This document shows positions 5,281 to 7,062 of a stretch of DNA of 7,062 nucleotides, in pieces. This DNA comes from Rhodobiaceae bacterium (GTDB lineage: Bacteria > Pseudomonadota > Alphaproteobacteria > Parvibaculales > Parvibaculaceae). The notes below the pieces were generated by a model. The model was not told where the DNA came from. It saw only the letters and a program-made list of their open reading frames with translations, and made no database searches. Position numbers and translations under genes: made by a program. Location: NCBI GenBank assembly GCA_002746275.1, contig NVWR01000001.1:177921-184982 (forward strand). The letters are read 5' to 3'. Positions within the stretch are counted from its first letter, which is position 1; every line of letters begins with the position of its first letter.

Positions 5281-5885
5281 GTGTTCGTAGACTGAGCCCC
5301 ACCCAGCCCGATAGTTTTGAGTTCACGGCTGAGAACAAGACCTGGGCCGAAGGGCAACTGACCAAGTTTCCACAAGGCAGGCAGGCCTCGGGGATTATCC
5401 CTCTTCTTTGGCGTGCCCAGAAACAGGCAGGCGGATGGTTGCCCGAACCGGCAATCCGTTACGTGGCCGATTTCCTCGATATGCCCTACATGCGCGCGAT
5501 GGAAGTGGCGACTTTTTACACCATGTTCAACCTCGCCCCTGTGGGAGAGCATTTCATTCAGCTGTGCGGCACCACGCCGTGCTGGCTTCGTGGATCAGAT
5601 GAGTTGAAGAAGGTCTGCAAAAAGATGATCGGCGACGAGCGCCAGGTCACTGCTGACGGCAAATTTTCGTGGATGGAAGTTGAGTGTCTGGGCGCTTGCG
5701 CTAATGCGCCCATGGTACAGGTCAATGACGACTATTTTGAAGACCTGGATGCTGGAGCACTCGAGAAATTACTGAATGCTCTGCGCAACGGTGATGAGGT
5801 TAAGGTTGGACCACAAAGCGACCGCAAGAGCTCAGAACCAGCTGGCAAGCTCACGAGCCTTACGGAAGTCGGAGGGTCTGAGTAA
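5277..5885 (+). CDS. nuoE: NADH-quinone oxidoreductase subunit E (complex I, 24 kDa subunit, cluster N1a)
   Basis: A 202-residue soluble subunit with a thioredoxin-like [2Fe-2S] domain. It belongs to the NADH dehydrogenase module with NuoF and carries the off-path cluster N1a close to FMN. The four ligands are present in the family pattern C-x4-C ... C-x3-C: C97 and C102 (LCGTTPC), C137 and C141 (ECLGAC), followed by [10 protein letters not shown]. The N-terminal helical part has [19 protein letters not shown] (30-48) and the conserved VATFYTMF (77-84). The tail after about residue 160 is polar, with [18 protein letters not shown], as in alphaproteobacterial NuoE. The ATG at 5277 overlaps the nuoD stop (ATGA) and has GGAGG 7 nt upstream. 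A GGAGGG at 5871-5876 inside its end serves nuoF. Confidence 0.97.
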   Translation: MSVRRLSPTQPDSFEFTAENKTWAEGQLTKFPQGRQASGIIPLLWRAQKQAGGWLPEPAIRYVADFLDMPYMRAMEVATFYTMFNLAPVGEHFIQLCGTTPCWLRGSDELKKVCKKMIGDERQVTADGKFSWMEVECLGACANAPMVQVNDDYFEDLDAGALEKLLNALRNGDEVKVGPQSDRKSSEPAGKLTSLTEVGGSE

Positions 5886-7062
5886 TGTTGCAAGATAAAG
5901 ACCGCATCTTTACAAACCTCTATGGCCTCGATGATTGGGGACTAGAAGGCGCACGGCGCCGGGGTGACTGGGACAATACGAAAGACATCATCGCCAAGGG
6001 GCGCGACGGGATCATTGATGAGATGAAGGCCTCGGGCCTGCGCGGGCGCGGCGGCGCTGGCTTCCCGACCGGGCTCAAATGGTCATTCATGCCAAAAGAG
6101 TCCGATGGGCGACCACATTACCTCGTCGTCAATGCCGACGAGTCCGAACCCGGCACTTGTAAAGACCGCGAAATAATACGCCACGATCCACACAAGTTGA
6201 TCGAGGGTTGTCTGATTGCGGGCTTCGCCATGGGAGCCAACGCTGGCTACATCTATGTACGCGGCGAGTTCATCTTCGAGCGCGAGCAATTGCAGCGCGC
6301 TGTCGATCAGGCCTACGACGCTGGCCTGCTGGGCAAGAACGCCGCAGACAGCGGATGGGATTTCGATCTTTATGTGGTCCATGGTGCTGGCGCTTACATC
6401 TGCGGTGAAGAAACCGCATTGTTGGAAAGCCTGGAAGGCAAGAAGGGCATGCCGCGGCTGAAGCCGCCTTTCCCCGCGAATGTCGGTCTCTACGGCGCGC
6501 CAACAACGGTCAACAATGTCGAGAGCATTGCCGTTGCTCCAACTATTTTACGGCGCGGAGCGAGCTGGTTCGGCGGGCTTGGGCGGCCAAACAATACCGG
6601 GACCAAAGTTTTCTCGATTTCTGGCCACGTCAACAACCCATGCAATGTCGAAGAAGAGATGGGTATTCCCCTTCGTGAACTCATCGACAAGCATTGCGGT
6701 GGTGTACGCGGTGGATGGGACAATCTACTGGCCGTCATTCCAGGTGGGTCTTCTGTTCCGCTTTTGCCTAAGAGCATTTGCGACACCGTCCTCATGGATT
6801 TTGACAGTCTGAAAGAAGTGCAGTCGGGTCTGGGCACAGCTGCGGTGATCGTCATGGACAAGTCCACGGACGTCATCAAGGCAATCGCCAGACTGTCAGC
6901 TTTCTACAAGCATGAAAGCTGCGGTCAGTGCACACCTTGCCGGGAGGGAACCGGTTGGATGTGGCGTGTGATGGAACGCCTTGTCACCGGCGAGGCCGAA
7001 GTGGAAGAAATTGAAATGTTGCTGGATGTTTCCAAACGGGTGGAAGGTCACACGATCTGTGC
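5885..7062 (+). CDS. nuoF: NADH-quinone oxidoreductase subunit F (complex I, 51 kDa subunit), 3' end outside window
   Basis: The frame is open from ATG 5885 to the edge (392 codons plus two bases), so the C-terminus, usually some 30-50 residues more, is missing. This subunit binds NADH and FMN and carries the first on-path [4Fe-4S] cluster, N3. Visible motifs are the glycine-rich [16 protein letters not shown] (51-66), [14 protein letters not shown] (83-96) for [22 protein letters not shown] (167-185) and KPPFPA. The N3 ligands are C346, C349 and C352 in [12 protein letters not shown] (344-355), and C392 in GHTIC, which is the last complete codon of the window (7058-7060). The ATG shares one base with the nuoE TAA (TAATG), and a strong GGAGGG lies 8 nt upstream, so coupled translation is likely. 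No disruptions are seen. nuoG is expected downstream. Confidence 0.97.
   Translation, partial: MLQDKDRIFTNLYGLDDWGLEGARRRGDWDNTKDIIAKGRDGIIDEMKASGLRGRGGAGFPTGLKWSFMPKESDGRPHYLVVNADESEPGTCKDREIIRHDPHKLIEGCLIAGFAMGANAGYIYVRGEFIFEREQLQRAVDQAYDAGLLGKNAADSGWDFDLYVVHGAGAYICGEETALLESLEGKKGMPRLKPPFPANVGLYGAPTTVNNVESIAVAPTILRRGASWFGGLGRPNNTGTKVFSISGHVNNPCNVEEEMGIPLRELIDKHCGGVRGGWDNLLAVIPGGSSVPLLPKSICDTVLMDFDSLKEVQSGLGTAAVIVMDKSTDVIKAIARLSAFYKHESCGQCTPCREGTGWMWRVMERLVTGEAEVEEIEMLLDVSKRVEGHTIC

Noticed and set aside
5055..5552. Minus-strand ORF of 165 codons opposite nuoD/nuoE
   Set aside because: It lies wholly antisense to two certain complex I genes, has low-complexity composition and no recognisable domain; a shadow of the coding frames.
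6480..6812. Plus-strand ORF of 110 codons inside nuoF
   Set aside because: It is out of frame with nuoF, whose continuous frame carries all FMN and N3 motifs through this interval.
1..7062. CRISPR array, insertion sequence, toxin-antitoxin or defence system
   Set aside because: No regularly spaced repeats, transposase motifs, terminal inverted repeats or known defence domains were seen on either strand.

Overview
The window reads as chromosomal DNA of an alphaproteobacterium. The support is the gene order nuoA-B-C-D-E-F with separate nuoC and nuoD genes (fused in enterobacteria), and subunit sequences of the alphaproteobacterial/mitochondrial type, for example NuoB with GLACC...EMM, NuoD with LHRGTEK and GGVHQDLP, and NuoE with the proline/serine-rich tail common in that class. 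I cannot place it reliably below class level.

Layout. Bases 2-1126 hold the 3' end of a DUF3047-like gene followed after 18 nt by a complete family-2 glycosyltransferase of the TIGR04283 type, probably one transcript. A small histidine-rich four-helix membrane protein follows (1319-1741), with an inverted repeat on each side. A tRNA-Asp(GUC) gene with encoded CCA lies at 1943-2019, with a candidate promoter about 60 nt upstream. The 381 nt from the tRNA to nuoA contain no convincing gene. They hold several inverted repeats, a good sigma70-type promoter (TTGACT-16-TATACT) and a leader of about 125 nt that can fold into at least two strong stem-loops directly before the nuoA ribosome binding site.

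From 2401 to the right edge runs the start of the nuo operon for respiratory complex I (NADH:ubiquinone oxidoreductase). NuoA is a membrane subunit at the quinone-site/proton-module junction. NuoB carries cluster N2, and NuoC and NuoD complete the quinone-reducing connecting module. NuoE (N1a) and NuoF (FMN, N3) form the NADH-oxidising tip. Genes overlap by 1-10 nt except for a 110-nt gap between nuoB and nuoC that contains a perfect hairpin. nuoF is cut by the window edge exactly after its fourth cluster cysteine; nuoG is expected next.

This is mainly an ordinary housekeeping region, and I see no undescribed defence, mobile or biosynthetic system. The points most worth a second look are the structured nuo leader, the alternative start signals of nuoA and nuoB, the nuoB-nuoC hairpin, and the unassigned histidine-rich membrane protein.
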